Notes under the pieces: model-generated
The model's input: only the letters and a program-made list of their open reading frames with translations
What the model was told of the DNA's origin: nothing
Databases searched by the model: none
Assembly: GCA_034509755.1 (NCBI GenBank)
Contig: CM067552.1
Location: 19,464,753-19,528,752, forward strand
DNA from: Anisodus tanguticus
Lineage: Eukaryota; Streptophyta; Magnoliopsida; Solanales; Solanaceae
Length of the DNA: 64,000 nt
Direction of reading: 5' to 3'
Shown here: positions 13,451 through 25,876 of the stretch, in pieces
How the letters are laid out: each line of letters begins with the position of its first letter
Numbering within the stretch: the stretch's first letter is position 1
Program-made: the position numbers and the translations under genes

Positions 13451-15365
13451 TCATCATTAATACTATAGAATGAATTACTCGTTGGAGTTTATTACTAGTG
13501 ATTTTTAGTAGTCCTAGATTATGTTTTGGTGTGTGTATAAGTTTAAAATACTAATTATGACTTGTGGGGATGGTGTGGGAGGTTATTTCAGGGTTTAGAG
13601 TGGTCTCGAATTTTTTTACAATGTAATTGCAGTTACTGATTTTCTGAAAGGCTACCAACGTCGCTGAAGGAGCGTGATAGCTAAAGGAGTCACCAACGAC
13701 GTTGCAGGAGTGTGATAGTGGACAACTGTTTAGGTGTAAATTCAAACAATGACAAATTTCAGAACTAGATTTGCCATTTTTAGAAGGTAGGTGGATCCCA
13801 GGTATGGGTATCGACATAAATCATCAAGGTATTGATTCTCTACCATTATATGATGATAATAATTGATTTTGGTGTAATTTCATCCATAAAATCAATGAAA
13901 TTAAAGAGTAGAATTTGAGGATTTTGACTTAACTTTCTAAAATGGTACTTTAAAGATTTGATCATGAAATTAGACTCTAATTGAGAAATTAATCATAGAA
14001 TTGAATTCATAAGTTTATGGATAAATTGTTCATCTAATTTATTTTGGGATTTAAAAAGATCAACGGGGTGATTTTTAACTTTGATATTTTTCAAAAATTG
14101 GAGAAATGTACCACCTTGCATAAAATAACATGTTTTTCTATAATTTTCACAGATTGAGCCGATCGGAGTTCGTCTAAGGGAAGAATTGGATAGTGCTAAG
14201 GTAGAGGTAATATCACCGACTTCGAAGTGAGTGAGACTTTAACTTCTGAATTGCTTACTTTTTCAAAAGCATGATTTCAAGTATGCATTAATTCTTTCTA
14301 AATACTTAGTACATTATGGGGTGAGCGCGTGCTAGGTCATATATGTTATTTTGAACTACTATCTTGAATTACTCTTATCACTATGATATGACTTTATTGA
14401 GACATAAAGTATGATTTGAACTATTTTTCTATAGGCTCATTATGACATCCTAGGAATTTCATTATCATATCATGGTATGGGTATTTGAAATTTTATATGA
14501 ATTGCTTTAGATTTTCTTAATGACAGTAATGACAATATTAATGTATAATTACTTGTACTATATGTTGTACATGCCATTTGATTGAGTTGATATCGATAAT
14601 CAGACTGTTCGATCTATAAGACCCCGAGCATCTGTAAGGTCCCATGAATTTGATCTAACAAATTTTGACCATCTGTAAGGACCCATATGGTTTTTGTCTA
14701 GTGGATTATCTGGTATCCAAGGGCCCATGATATTAGATTGATCGTACTAGTGGTCCTAATCCACAAGGGCCCATGACTGGCTAAATATATATATATATAT
14801 ATATGGTTTGACTTGTACATATTCGGTGCATGTTATATTTATTGTTTCCTTATTATATTGGATATATATACCTTTTGTCATTGCTCTCATGTATTATTTT
14901 GAAAGATTTATTCAGAGGGGTAAGACAGAGGGGCGAGTCGATGATCTCACTAGTCTTAGGCTCACCAAATTTCGCTCACTGCTTTGGGCAGATTCATCCG
15001 CTAGTATTGTTGGGCCTCGTTGTTATTAATCGAGGCATCAAGAAGTTTTAGGAAAGGTAAGCTTACTGTTTTCATATCCTGATGAATCTCTACCCTATCC
15101 TCTATCTATATTTTCAATTATTAACGGTCTGCGTCCCTAGACTTATGCATTCAAATTAAATTATGTAGATGCTCCTTGACAGTTGTATTATCGATTTTTG
15201 GGCTATCATTTCAATAATGTATTTCTACTTTATATATGTATTTTAAGATATCGTCTATCTATGCTATGAAAATTATGATGCTTCCATTTGGTTCATTATT
15301 TACACCTGACAAATATATAGTGGCTTGTTAGGAATCATGTCGCGACCTAAATTTAGGTTGTGATA
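13450..15365 (+). repeat. 5' LTR (left edge lost) of a gypsy element
   Basis: The right end reads GTTGTGATA at 15365 followed by a near-perfect Met PBS, so this is a plus-strand 5' LTR. The left edge is not recognisable and the start given is approximate. At 13650-13730 two related words occur (CCAACGTCGCTGAAGGAGCG and CCAACGACGTTGCAGGAGTG). A short (TA)n run lies near 14785-14804. The open frames around 14808-15051 are short and unlike any protein I know. Confidence 0.65.
14785..14804 (+). repeat. (TA)n microsatellite
   Basis: About ten TA dinucleotides in a row inside the LTR. Confidence 0.9.
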
Positions 15366-15367
15366 AA

Positions 15368-15381
15368 TTTGATATCAGAGC
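15368..15381 (+). other. Primer-binding site, Met tRNA (one mismatch)
   Basis: TTTGATATCAGAGC differs from the canonical TTTGGTATCAGAGC by one G-to-A change. It lies two bases past the LTR end and orients the element on the plus strand. Confidence 0.8.
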
Positions 15382-15866
15382 CCTAGATTCAATGTCATGT
15401 GATCAAAGAGAAGTGTTCTAGTAGAGTCTTATTTATGAATGTGTTATCCATGTTTTAATTATCCTATTCTGAGCATGGGGGGAGCGTTATTATGCACCAT
15501 TGACTGAGAGAATAAGCCATTGTCATTTTATATATTTTTGGTCAATCTTCAGTTTATAAGCTAGCAGTTAAAGCATTTAAGGCTGAATTTGACTCTATCC
15601 ATTTTCTTTGCAACTAGAATGGCATTAATATGAATCCCATGAGTCCGCTAATATAACTAGCCTCCTACTTTTATTGACCCCACTTGTATGATTGATGGGT
15701 TACCTTCTCCTTTTATGTCTCTGCTCTCCTTTTCATCACCTTGCAAGCCAACAACAAGTACCTTTAAGAAAGACGTGTGCGTAACTCACTTGAATTGGTT
15801 TATTATAGAAAGTACTAGTTATGTGAAATATATATTCTTTAGATTATAATTCAGAGTGTATAGGAG
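15382..15866 (+). mobile_element. 5' stub of a gypsy internal region
   Basis: About 485 bp follow the PBS before an oppositely oriented LTR takes over at 15867. I see no gag reading frame. It is the remnant leader of the plus-strand element, truncated at the junction. Confidence 0.5.
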
Positions 15867-18536
15867 TGTCACGACCCTTTTTCAGGAGTCGTGGTAGCAC
15901 CTATATATTTTCCACCGGTAGGCGAACCACTTCCCAAATTATCAACAAAATCAAGAAGAATTGCGGAAATAGTAATATTAAGTAAGCTATCTCATATTTC
16001 TGTAAAAGTGAAACATAAGTCTGAATCATCAAAGACAACCCCAAAGATCTGGTCAATAATACAAGTTTGCTAATACAGATACAATTCTGAATAAAATACC
16101 ACATAAGTCAAAACTGAACTACATAGTCTGAAAATCTGAATCGTGTCTCTCAAATCAAGGTACAGACAGAGTAAGAGAATGAGAATCCAAGGTATGCCGG
16201 AAGATACCATCCGCACCCTGACTAGAAGTCAACCTGCTCAGACTCAAACTTGAGATCTCGAACTGGCAAAGGGACCTATATCTGCATCAGAAAAGATGCA
16301 GCAAGTGTAGAAGAGTACATAACGTACCCCCGTAGATATCATAGGGCGACAACGATGAAAGTTATGTAACAGAGATAAATATTAAGTTGACACCTTACTA
16401 GACAGTTCAATAGTCATTTAAATCACGTTGTACGCATGTCAATTCACCGATTCATCAAGTCGCATTGTTCACATAAGGTTCCAATGATAGACAAGTACAA
16501 TCAATCCATTCACATATACAGGGACCTTACTATCATAGTACCCACCGACTAGTACACTCTTATTCAATTCATACTCAAGCTTAACCCCACTTACCCAACT
16601 TATCATAAGAAATAAACGAGTCAGACTTACATCACAACAACCATTTTAGAATGCTTCCAAGAGTGTTATACCTAAGTTAAACATGATGATGTTAACTCCT
16701 TTATTAACTTTAACATTTACACTTAGTTAAGTCTCTATGCAGTTAGAGTCTGACACATACAGATCATTCCACATCTACCTTTACACTAGTGACACTTATC
16801 ATAGGTTCCTTACTAGACTCATTACCCAGTCACACGATCAGTTACCAGACAACACACAAATGCACATAATTTCCTGGACCTAAACAATAGTCATGGCATA
16901 ATTTTACATTTTCGACCGCAGTAGTTGTTGACCTAAAACACATAGACTTGCAATTATTAAACCCAAAAAACCTATACACGAGGAAACAAGATACACGCGG
17001 CAACCAAATCAATTCAATCCAAGTAGATCATGGTTTCACTTATGTTCCAATAACAAACCACATCCCATTACCAAACCACAATTAATCAATGTATAGATGT
17101 ATGTATGATATGAATACAATCCATATGCAAGGTACCTTTCTCAACCCGGTATATAATACATCAAGGTTTTATTATAAACCGTACACCCATGGGGGACTTG
17201 CAAAGACCATATCCGCTCATAGCCAGCCGGAATTCCACACACAAATCTGGCTAGAGCCCCAGACTCATTTGTTTGAATAAAATCATATTGTAGGCGTGCA
17301 AATCCGTTCCCCGCATATAAATATCCATTGCGGTGTGCAACCCTAGACATCTGTATTATCATCATCTCAATGTAGCAGTAATATCATATAATTCTTACCT
17401 TTTCGGCCTCTTAGTCCCACATCATATCAATACCACTCTCATATCAATATCACAGAACTATGAGTGTATGAATGAAAATGACAATATAAGGCAAGATATC
17501 ATGATATAATGAGATGCAACCAAGTAAGGAGATGAAATATCGCATGCTTTTAAAGTTCAATAACACACATATAATTCAATACACATGATTTCATATCAAA
17601 GCAGTCCATCAATAATAATTCAAGTACAATCAAGATATCATATCAAAGCATGTGGGATGAATAAACACAACAATATCAATTATGGAAACAAGCTCACACA
17701 ATGGTGACAAGCCCAAATAACAGCAGTCGAAATTATCATAAGGTTGATCCCCTAAATCACCTATTATCACAGTTCAACACCGTTACCTACTCAATTTTTC
17801 ATCACAACCATTTGACTGGGACCCCCAAACATGCCCAATACCCTTCAACATTTATAACTACTACATAATTCTATTGGAGTCCCAAAAAGCTAAACTGTAG
17901 CGTACTACATTGCCGAATATGAGCACCAACCAATCAACTCTCGGAGATAGACTTGCCCTTTCACTGCGCCTCATGATAATCGAAGTCTATTCACGCATAT
18001 ACTATTCGTTAATATAAAGCTTACACAACAAACAAGGACATAATCCTTAACAAAGCAAGATTACAAATACCAAACCTGACCCACGTAACCAAGACTCAAA
18101 CTTTATTATCCAAGAACAATTAATAGTTTTTTAAAACTAAATTAGGCTTTACACCAAGATAATCTATCATAACCCAACACTAATTCATGATAATACTAGT
18201 AAAATAACCAATAGACCACAATTAAATCAATAACTTAACTCTCTTAATCATTTAAACATGCATTACTCATCTTTCTCAACTCATATTTATTCTATATCGC
18301 CATTAGTGAAGAACTTAAAAGAATAAACTTAATCTACAAAGGAAGAATCAGTTACCCAAGAATGAATTTGCTCATAGGGTCCTGAAAAATGCTCTTATGA
18401 CGGCTCTAGTCTCGAGGTTTCTATTTTTGGAAAAGGATTTCTGACCTAAAAGCATTTATAGGCACCTGATACAGTACTTCCACTATGGCAGAATTGACTC
18501 TGCTGCAGCAGACCCGCTGCGGCGGACTACGTGTTA
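15867..18536 (-). repeat. Gypsy LTR in minus orientation, U3 edge lost
   Basis: The left edge reads TGTCACGACCC, the reverse complement of a GGGTCGTGACA LTR end. No PBS lies outside it, so it is a 3' or solo LTR. The right edge lacks a TGTAACGACC start. It stops at about 18536 inside a word cluster (GCTGCAGCAGACCCGCTGCG, 18505-18530), where Tat/Ogre pol begins. Motifs near 16290-16340 (GATGCAGCAAGTGTA..GAGTA) are shared with the LTRs at 3990 and 6940. Confidence 0.7.
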
Positions 18537-19480
18537 TGCCAACATGCATCCGAGTGCATTATTCGATACATACAAACATAGAAATAGTGGACTCCCTAGT
18601 CTGGGAGGGACCAAAACTAGCGGATTGGAGAGATATCTTTTGATAGTGTCAAAGGCTTTCTGGCACTCGTCTGTCCATTTGGTGGGTGCATCCTTTTTCA
18701 ACAGTTTGAGAATGAGCTCCATGATTATCGTAGATTAAGCTATGAAGCGGCAAATGTAGTTTAGCCAAAAAACTCATGACATCCTTCTTGGTTTCTGGTA
18801 GTGGCAACTCCTGAATGGCTTTTATTTTTGAGGGATGTAGCTCTATTCCCCTACAGCTGACTATGAATCCCAGCAGTTTTCCGGCAGGCACTCTAAATGT
18901 GCACTTTGCCGGATTTAGCTTTAGATTGAACTTGCGAAGTCTGTCAAAGAACTTCCGCAAGTATATGATGTGATCTGAGCTTTCCAGTGACTTGATTATG
19001 ACGTCATCCATGTAGACTTCTATCACTTTATGAATCATGTAATGGAGTCTTGTGGTCATTGCTCTCATGTAAGTTGCGCCAGCGTTCTTGAGGCCTAATA
19101 ACATTAGACGGTAGTGGTATACTCTCTATGGAGTAATAAATGTTATTTTTATGCATCTTTTTCGCTCATTTGAATTTGGTGGTAACTGGTAAAGCAATCC
19201 ACAAATGACTGTAATTCGTGCTTTGCACAGTTATTGATGAGTATGTGTGTTATGTAGTGGAAAATTATCCTTGGGGCTAGCTCGATTAAGATAATGGTAG
19301 TCCACAGAAATTCAGATCTTCCCATCTTTCATTGGTACAGGCACAATGTTGGCAAACCATGTGGGGTATGGACCTACTTCCACTATTCCCAACTGGATCT
19401 ATTTTTCAACCTCGTCCTTAATTCTTATGCTTAGATCAGGATTGAACTGTCAGATCTTCTGTTTGACTGGGGTGAAGCCC
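18534..19480 (-). pseudogene. Reverse transcriptase and start of RNase H, Tat/Ogre-like gypsy
   Basis: The minus strand encodes RT pieces: a degraded N-terminal half (about 19450-19110, with stops), then GLKNAGATYMRAMTT and the catalytic box EVYMDDVIIKS (YMDD intact), followed by FDRLRKFNLKLNPAKCTF and GKLLGFIVSCRGIEL. A frameshift near 18740 joins to LKLLKKDAPTKWTDECQKAF and NNALGCMLA, the start of RNase H. Coding stops abruptly at 18534, where an unrelated LTR begins, so most of RNase H and the integrase are absent. The GLKNAGATY and GFIVS-type blocks are what I know from the Tat lineage of Solanaceae. Confidence 0.85.
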
Positions 19481-20528
19481 TAGTTGATGGGTAGCTTGTG
19501 GTCTACTATGTCTGTGCTTAACCCGGGCATATCCGTGTATGACCTTGCAAATATGTCAACATATTCCCTTAGTAGGTTTATCATCTCTTCTTTCCTGGGT
19601 GCGTCCAAATGCGCACTTATCCGGGTTTCTTTAACCGTTTCCTTATCCCCGAGGTTTATCGCTTCTATTTTGTCCAAATTAGGCTTTTGCCTATTCTTAT
19701 ATTGATCTTCCTCATTGGCGAGATCCTCTGGAAACTCAGTTTCTTCATCGTACTCATCATATTCCTTTTCATATGTATTAGTTGAATTACTCATCTCACG
19801 TCATGTCATGACATTATGAGTTGTTTTATTATTATTACTAAAAAAACAAGGCAAAGCATTGTTATTGTATAAAAACATGTTAATTGAAAGAATAAAAAGT
19901 CGGTTTGTTTTTACATAGACTGAGGCTTTCATTGATTTTGATAAAGAAATTACAAATGGTGGTTCTAACTCGGATGAACATCGAGTTATTTTGCATTTTT
20001 GCAAACATTGTATAGCAAAGTAAAGATACAAATGCTGAATACTCTGGCCTCAACCGAATTCACCGATTTTTGAAATCAATTTAAATTCATTCTCTCTACC
20101 GAGGAACCAAAAGCAGGGTAGAGGTCCAGTTAGACAGTTGCTCATTTTGGTCAGCATTGTGGATGGTGGGTGCTTCAGACCAATCCTCTAGTATCACAAG
20201 ACACTATTTCTCTTGGAACAACATCCTTAAACCCTTTTTTACGTGACCACCATTGTGCATGGGCATTCTAACTGGGAATGACTGGTACATGCCCAGAAAT
20301 AGTTTACGTAACTATGAAGGACCTCTTATCAGCATCAGAGGCTTCTTCAGAGCTTGGTATGTATCCAAGACCAAAACGATACTTGTTTTCCCAAATTGAG
20401 ACCGACTATTTTATGCCCTAGAGCTATCTGCCCAAACCTTTGTCATTGCATAGTCGTAACAATCATCTTGTAGACTAGTGGCATATGGCTTTCTTCATCG
20501 TCCCCTTGGTGGGAAGCTCCCACAAGTT
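19481..20528 (-). pseudogene. Linker between protease and RT of the same gypsy element
   Basis: At 19794-19480 an acidic linker (EKEYDEYDEETEFPEDLANE) leads into REEMINLLREYVDIFARSYTDMPGL-like sequence, which in this lineage directly precedes RT. Positions 19800-20520 are decayed and give only short frames. Confidence 0.7.
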
Positions 20529-21119
20529 CTACCACATAGAGATCTGTGTCTTTGGGATTTTCTTTATTACCACTACAAAGTTATTGGGGTAGTTATGTAT
20601 GCTACCTACTCCATGAATCACCATTTCATGATTCTCCCATATAAATTTTAATAATTGATGGAGAGATGATGGCACCGCTTCATCCATGTGTATCCAAGTC
20701 CTGCCTAATAATAGATTATAATTGGCGCTGATGGCCATAACTTGATACTCAGTGGTGAACTCAGCGGGCCCAATCTGTATGTTGAGGTCTACTTGGCCAA
20801 TGGGGTCACGGTGTGCTCCATTGAAATCTGTTACATTGGTACGACTTTGGCATATTTTCCCAATGTCGTAACCCAGCTACTTTAATGTGGATTCAGGAAA
20901 TTTATTGAGACCGGCCTCATTGTCGACAAGTACCTGAGCCATGACCTTGTCTCTACATTTAATACTGATATAGAGAGCCTTATTATGGTTCGTCCCCTCT
21001 TTTTGCAATTCTTCAAGGGTGAAAGAAATCTGATAAGATCCAATGACATGACCTACCATGTCGGCTAATGTTTCGCTGCTCGTCCATGCTAGGACTTGGG
21101 CTTCGTCCAACACTTTCAT
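20529..21119 (-). pseudogene. Aspartic protease region of the Tat/Ogre-like element
   Basis: At 21119-20877 the frame ends in AQVLVDNEAGLNKFPESTLK, the counterpart of the protease VDNGSGLNVCP block; the catalytic D-N/S-G is altered to DNEAG. After a break, 20738-20529 reads ISANYNLLLGRTWIHMDEAVPSSLHQ, the conserved second half of this lineage's protease. Retroviral-type proteases mature the Gag-Pol polyprotein. It is disabled by breaks and by the changed active-site triplet. Confidence 0.8.
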
Positions 21120-21526
21120 TAAGGTTTGACGATGCTGTGATGAACTTAAGAGAGTGCTATTACTAATATTTGAGCTGACGTCTTTTTCAGATGTTCAATA
21201 ATAGAATATTCTTTTGGCTACATCCTACACCAAATGTCATCGGCTTCCCCTTCGGTGATTGGCCTTCTTTGATTTCCTTCTTTACAGGGCACTCCCTGTA
21301 CCAACTCTTCGGGAGTATAACATTTTTCCGATCTTGTCATTCCTTGAGCCACGACCGCTTGGACAACGAATTATTTTCTTGGATCTAGGACTCTTTCTTG
21401 TGGTACTTGGACCACAAATGGTTTTCTCAGGGCTGGGATCAACACCTTGAATTGTGGCCGCTCTTGTAGATTAAGAGAGGCGACTGTCCATTCTAAACTT
21501 TCAACAAATTCTTGGGCCAATGGCTA

Positions 21527-23226
21527 TCATATAGCCCAATTTTTCTCTTGTTCAATCATATGTATATAGTTGGTACCATGATTGGGCTGAGGATTTGTGT
21601 TTACGTTTGTTGTCGCTATTTCCAAGATGATCTCTCGTTTATCGATTAGATCCTGTATCTTGTGCTTTAAATTGATACAATCCTCAGTTTTGTGTCCATT
21701 CCCTCCGGAGTGATAGGCACAAGTTTGATTAGCTATAAAGAAATATCTTGTATGATTAGCGGGGTTTGGCAGAACAATTTGAATTATTCCGGTGGCATCT
21801 AATCTCGTGAACAACTTTGTTTGAGTTTCAAAAAGTAGAGTGAACATCCACGGAGGCTTCTCTTCAAATTTCAGACATGGCATGTTATAGTTAGCCGGAG
21901 GCGGCTGATTTCGATGGTTTTGATGATTTTGAGATGCTTGGTAAATGGGTACGGGAACATGGTAATTTGGTGATGGAGCTTGGTAGGTGGGTTTAAGTGT
22001 TTGATAGTTTGGTTGTGCATAATATACTAGTTCAGGGCTATATGGGGATGGTATGTAGTTGATTCGAGGACCAAATTGCTACATATCAAAGGAAGATTGT
22101 GATCCTTCTTTTTCCTTGCTGCCCCAGTAGTGTTTGCTAGGCCAACTTTTTTTGGCTATGCCGACGATCTTTTCAGACTTGAGGCCATCTTCAATCGCCT
22201 CTCCCATTTTTGCCAATTTCGAGAATGGCCTCCAAGTATAGATAGCATGCAACCATAACAATCCAATTCTTGCCACCGAAATAAGACTAAGACTAGTTCC
22301 TCTTCTCTCATTAGTGGCTGCACTCGGACTGATTCATCCCTCTATATACTTGCATACTCACGGTAGCTTTCAGTAGATTTTTGTTTGATTTTCTCCAAGT
22401 AATAGCAACCAGGCACGATTTTCATGTTAAAGCAAAATCTATCCATGAAGGCCCCTGCCATGTCTTCCCAAGAGTCCCAATGCTGGATGTCTTGAGCCGT
22501 GAATAATTCTGACGCCTCTTCTGTGAGGCTTCGGCTGAACAACCTCGATATCAAAGCTTTATTTCTCTTGATTATGACCAGTTGGTCACAGTACGTTCTT
22601 AGATGATCTTTGGGATTTCCTATCTCGGGCAAGTCCAAGTCCAGATGCATACACAAGTATTCATTGCTTTGGCCCGTCGCTTTTCGAGAGCCTTTATTAG
22701 ATTTTTTTAGCACATCTACCATTTTCCGCTCTATTTCTTTGTCGCCTCCATCCTATTCGACTCTCTATGTTTTTTCCATCTCTTCATAATAGTCAAGCTC
22801 CAGTGAAGAGTCAATGTGAGTAATTGGGGTGTGAAAGGATGTGGTGGGGCGCGCTACACAGCTTTCAGGAGTGCCAATGGCTCTGGGTGTTGTATGAGTA
22901 GCGTTATTTTGGTGTAGGCTGGGGTCGGCACAAGTAGGTGATGCTTGATAAGAGGGAGTCAAACGGGAGGTTCCGGCTATGTGGGTGACATTTTCTAGAG
23001 GTAGTGTTTGGTATGACGTACTAGTATGGGTATTTGGGAAGTGTTCGGGTATGAGTGAGTTCATTGATGGAAAAGATGGTGCAGGGCTTCTTATTTCAGT
23101 AGCTGCCTCCCTGGCAGCGTTGATGGCTTTGTTCTTCACGACCTGTTCTTGAAGGTCTGCGATCTTTCTAAAAAGTAAATTAATTGGATGCTCATGGTTT
23201 GAGGCATTTTGAAGATCCTGAGGCAC
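21527..23226 (-). pseudogene. Gag of the Tat/Ogre-like element
   Basis: The coat protein region is in three broken segments. 23226-22765 is an N-terminal part with a helical start and a Pro/Ser/Thr-rich middle. 22722-22342 is the core, with HLRTYCDQLV and WEDMAGAFMDRFCFN. 21883-21527 is the distal part, with CAYHSGGNGHKTEDCINLKH and HKIQDLIDKREI. Gag packages the RNA into particles in the cytoplasm. Frameshifts lie near 22740, 22310 and 21900. The CAYHS..GH..EDC block is a hallmark of this lineage as I know it. Confidence 0.85.
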
Positions 23227-23572
23227 AAGTCCTCGATAACCATAGATTGTCTATTGCTTGTCTAATCGGGTGTACTAGTAATGTTTTCTTGATTTTGTTG
23301 GTTCAATGATGCTTCTGTAGTTTCGATCTGGTGAAGTATGCCAGTGTGACGTAGCAAAGATCAACCCTTAACTCAAAGGCAAATGAAGTTAGTATGTTAG
23401 TTGAAAATAACAATATAATATATTAAATATAAGTTGCACATAAAGCACGTAGACTCATGTATCCGATCCGAACTCTTGATTATTTCTCCATTCTGGGTAT
23501 TTTGGACATATTAGCCATTTTTGGTTTTTAGGATTTTGGTTTAAAGGTTTATTGTCGATTTGTTACGATGCC
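23227..23572 (-). mobile_element. Gag-proximal leader of the Tat/Ogre-like element
   Basis: AT-rich DNA between the gag start and the next LTR. I find no PBS and no LTR edge belonging to the Tat/Ogre element, so its 5' end is missing. Confidence 0.4.
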
Positions 23573-25326
23573 GGATGTAAGTAAGGAGGGGTGTAAGTGG
23601 GTCGGGGCTTGGTTGTAATCGAGTCGACCCAAAATTGGGACACAAAGTGGGGTTCTCAGGTGGGGTGTTTCTGCCGGGCAATGTCGTGTTTGGTTGTTGT
23701 TTTGGGTAGTTATATAGGGAATTGGATCAAGGAATTTTATAGAGATATTGCGGGTGTGTTGACGGTGATATTGGTGATTGGGACCTGGTGGTTGGATGGT
23801 GGCAAGGTGATGGGACAAAACTGAAATAGTGAGGTTCCGGTGATGTGGGTTATGCGGACAGTTTGAGGTTGTCGGGTTTGGGCATGGATTTGGGGGTGGT
23901 TCCAATAATTGGCCTTTGTTGCGAATGTTTGTAAAGTATTGTGGGATGTGGTGGTGGAAAGGATGAAATGGTTTGGATAAGGAATGAACACGGGATGCTA
24001 GGTGCAAACTCGAGTGCAATCCAACTGTAGGACGGTCGATATAGCAAGGATAATGACACGAGGATTTTAATGCTCGAGTCGACACCAAGATGAATTTTTC
24101 CAATTGGATAAGGACTAGACCGAGGTTGCTAAGTACAAGCTCGAGTACTAACCAAGTGAGGGTGGCCAGTAACCTTATGATAGACCCTAGGCTTGGGTTT
24201 GGTTGGATCACACAAGTTCCAACGTCCACTCGCACCAAGGGGGTTCCTTAAGCTTGGGCTTAGCTAGGTCACATACGTTCTAATCAAACTTACACCGAAG
24301 GGACCTTAGCTTGGTTTTAACTAAGTCACACAAGTCCTAGATTCAACTTACACTAAGGGGTTGGTTCACATAATAACCTAAGGCCCACACAAGGACCAAC
24401 TAAGGTAGACAACACACAAGTTGAATACTTTAGCGTTGAGTAAAACTCAAGTATTTCTATTCATCAACTCTGCCTTTTTACAACATCCTAAGGGTCCTAT
24501 TTATAGTAATACATGGACATTTCTAGAAGACAAATAAGAGACAAAAACTACTTGAACCTATCGGCCAAGTATGGACAAGTGGGAAGGGTCTTGGCTTTCT
24601 TGGGGAATAAGGAAGTTCTAGGTCTCAATTCCATCAATGGGAAATGTTTCGGTTTTACTTGGGGATAAGGATGAACCCAATCTCTTTCACACCCCTTTGT
24701 AGTTCCCATTTAGAAGAATGAGTGAACTTGACTCCTAAAAAAACTCATCTTCTTGGAATATGTTTGGAAGCTTCCATTCCTTGCATATGTGCCTTTGGTG
24801 AGTTGTTTTCAGCCAACTCTTCATCTCCCGTAGGCCGATCTTGATTTCACCTATGTAGTCAAATACATGAACTAGTTAGTTCATGAATTCTCCTCTTGGA
24901 AGCCTCACCTTATAGATGATTCTTGTCCTTGCCATCTTGTCATTCTTACACTCTTCTTGGCCTAATCATCTTGTGGAAAGAAGCTCTCAGCCTTGTCACC
25001 TTATTACATGGTCTAGTCATCTTTCCTTATTACATGGCCTAGTCATCTTTCCTTATTACATGACTTATTAATTGTGTCCTAATGAGAGCTGAAATCTATG
25101 CTAGGAAATAAAGATAAAAGAAACAAAATGGCCTCGGCCAAGACCTACATACAAAGACAAAAAATAAACATGCTTCTCGGATCTTCACGTGATAGCTCCA
25201 AGTACACTCCATTTTCCATGCCACATTAGGCATGTTACCATATGTCGATCGATAATCTTTGGAACTCCGAGCTTATTATCTTGAGGATCAAATTGGAACT
25301 TAGAGCTCACAGTCTTTTTTACATCA
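23573..25326 (-). repeat. TGATGT-family LTR, copy 1
   Basis: Homologous along its length to the paired LTRs at 38803 and 42875. The left edge is GGATGTA (canonical TGATGTA) and the right edge is ACATCA at 25326. The plus strand shows the family signatures AAGGAGGGGTGTAAGTGGGT, a TTTATAGTA stretch near 24500, and TTCTTGGAATATGTTTGGAA. A long minus-strand frame (24238-23549, 229 codons) is open here; part of the same frame recurs in the other copies. A fragment of the internal region adjoins at 25327, so this is the 3' LTR of a minus-strand element whose 5' part is gone. Confidence 0.85.
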
Positions 25327-25460
25327 TACTCCCATTCTTCAAAAGAATATGTCCTCAAATTATCGCCGCCTAAGTACATTGATAAGTCTCCACCATGAGA
25401 CGGTGAACTTCCACATCCGCCCGGGAGTTCCTCTTTGTAGGAAGGATCCACATACAATCA
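25327..25460 (-). pseudogene. Internal 3' end of TGATGT-family element, coding into the LTR
   Basis: A frame open from 25457 to 25185 on the minus strand crosses the LTR boundary at 25326. It includes GGDNLRTYSFEEWEYDVKK just before and at the boundary and continues inside the LTR with FDPQDNKLGVPKIIDRHMV. A purine-rich tract (GAAGAATGGGAGTA) abuts the LTR. The product is unknown; I take it as the C-terminus of the element's polyprotein running into U3. Confidence 0.5.
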
Positions 25461-25727
25461 AAAAAGTTTCGGTTCTAAGCCAACGTCCTTGCCGTAAAAG
25501 GTCTATAATCCACATAATCATCTTTGTGAATTAAGTCGGTTTTTGGTTTTATACTGGAGGATGATTGCAAAATTCACATAATCATCTTTGTGCACTGATG
25601 CGAGTGTGTGTGCATGTCATTTGGCAGAGTATGAAATGCAGGAATGACATAATGCAAAAATTCAAACACATAATCAATTTATAGAAATTAAAATATGTTG
25701 TATTGGAACCTTTATAGTTAGAACTAA
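25461..25727. other. Unassigned DNA with a short direct repeat
   Basis: CACATAATCATCTTTGTG occurs twice, near 25514 and 25577, about 64 bp apart. No coding sequence is seen. Confidence 0.5.
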
Positions 25728-25876
25728 GGCTGGCCAACAGGGCGGGTCGTCCTGGTCCCGACCCGACCACGCCCCGGTCCCGCCCCTACCCTGCTATAAA
25801 AAAATCGGTAACGGGACTCGAACCGTCCCCAGTTTCGACTCGGCTGCCCAGCCCCGATCCCTCCCCTTTGCAAAAA
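25728..25876 (+). mobile_element. GC-rich hAT-like element end (tentative)
   Basis: An isolated GC-rich patch starts CTAAGGCTGGCCAACAGGGC and continues with repeated CGGGTCG and CCCCGGTCCCGCCCC variants. hAT transposons and their non-autonomous derivatives often start TAGGCTGGCAACGGGGCGGG. Only one end is visible and no mirrored end or 8-bp duplication was found, so the call rests on resemblance. Confidence 0.35.

Noticed and set aside
23549..24238. 229-codon open frame (-) as a host gene
   Set aside because: It lies wholly in a TGATGT-family LTR and its full length is not kept in the other three LTR copies. Only a 45-75 codon portion recurs, which is reported as a finding rather than a gene.
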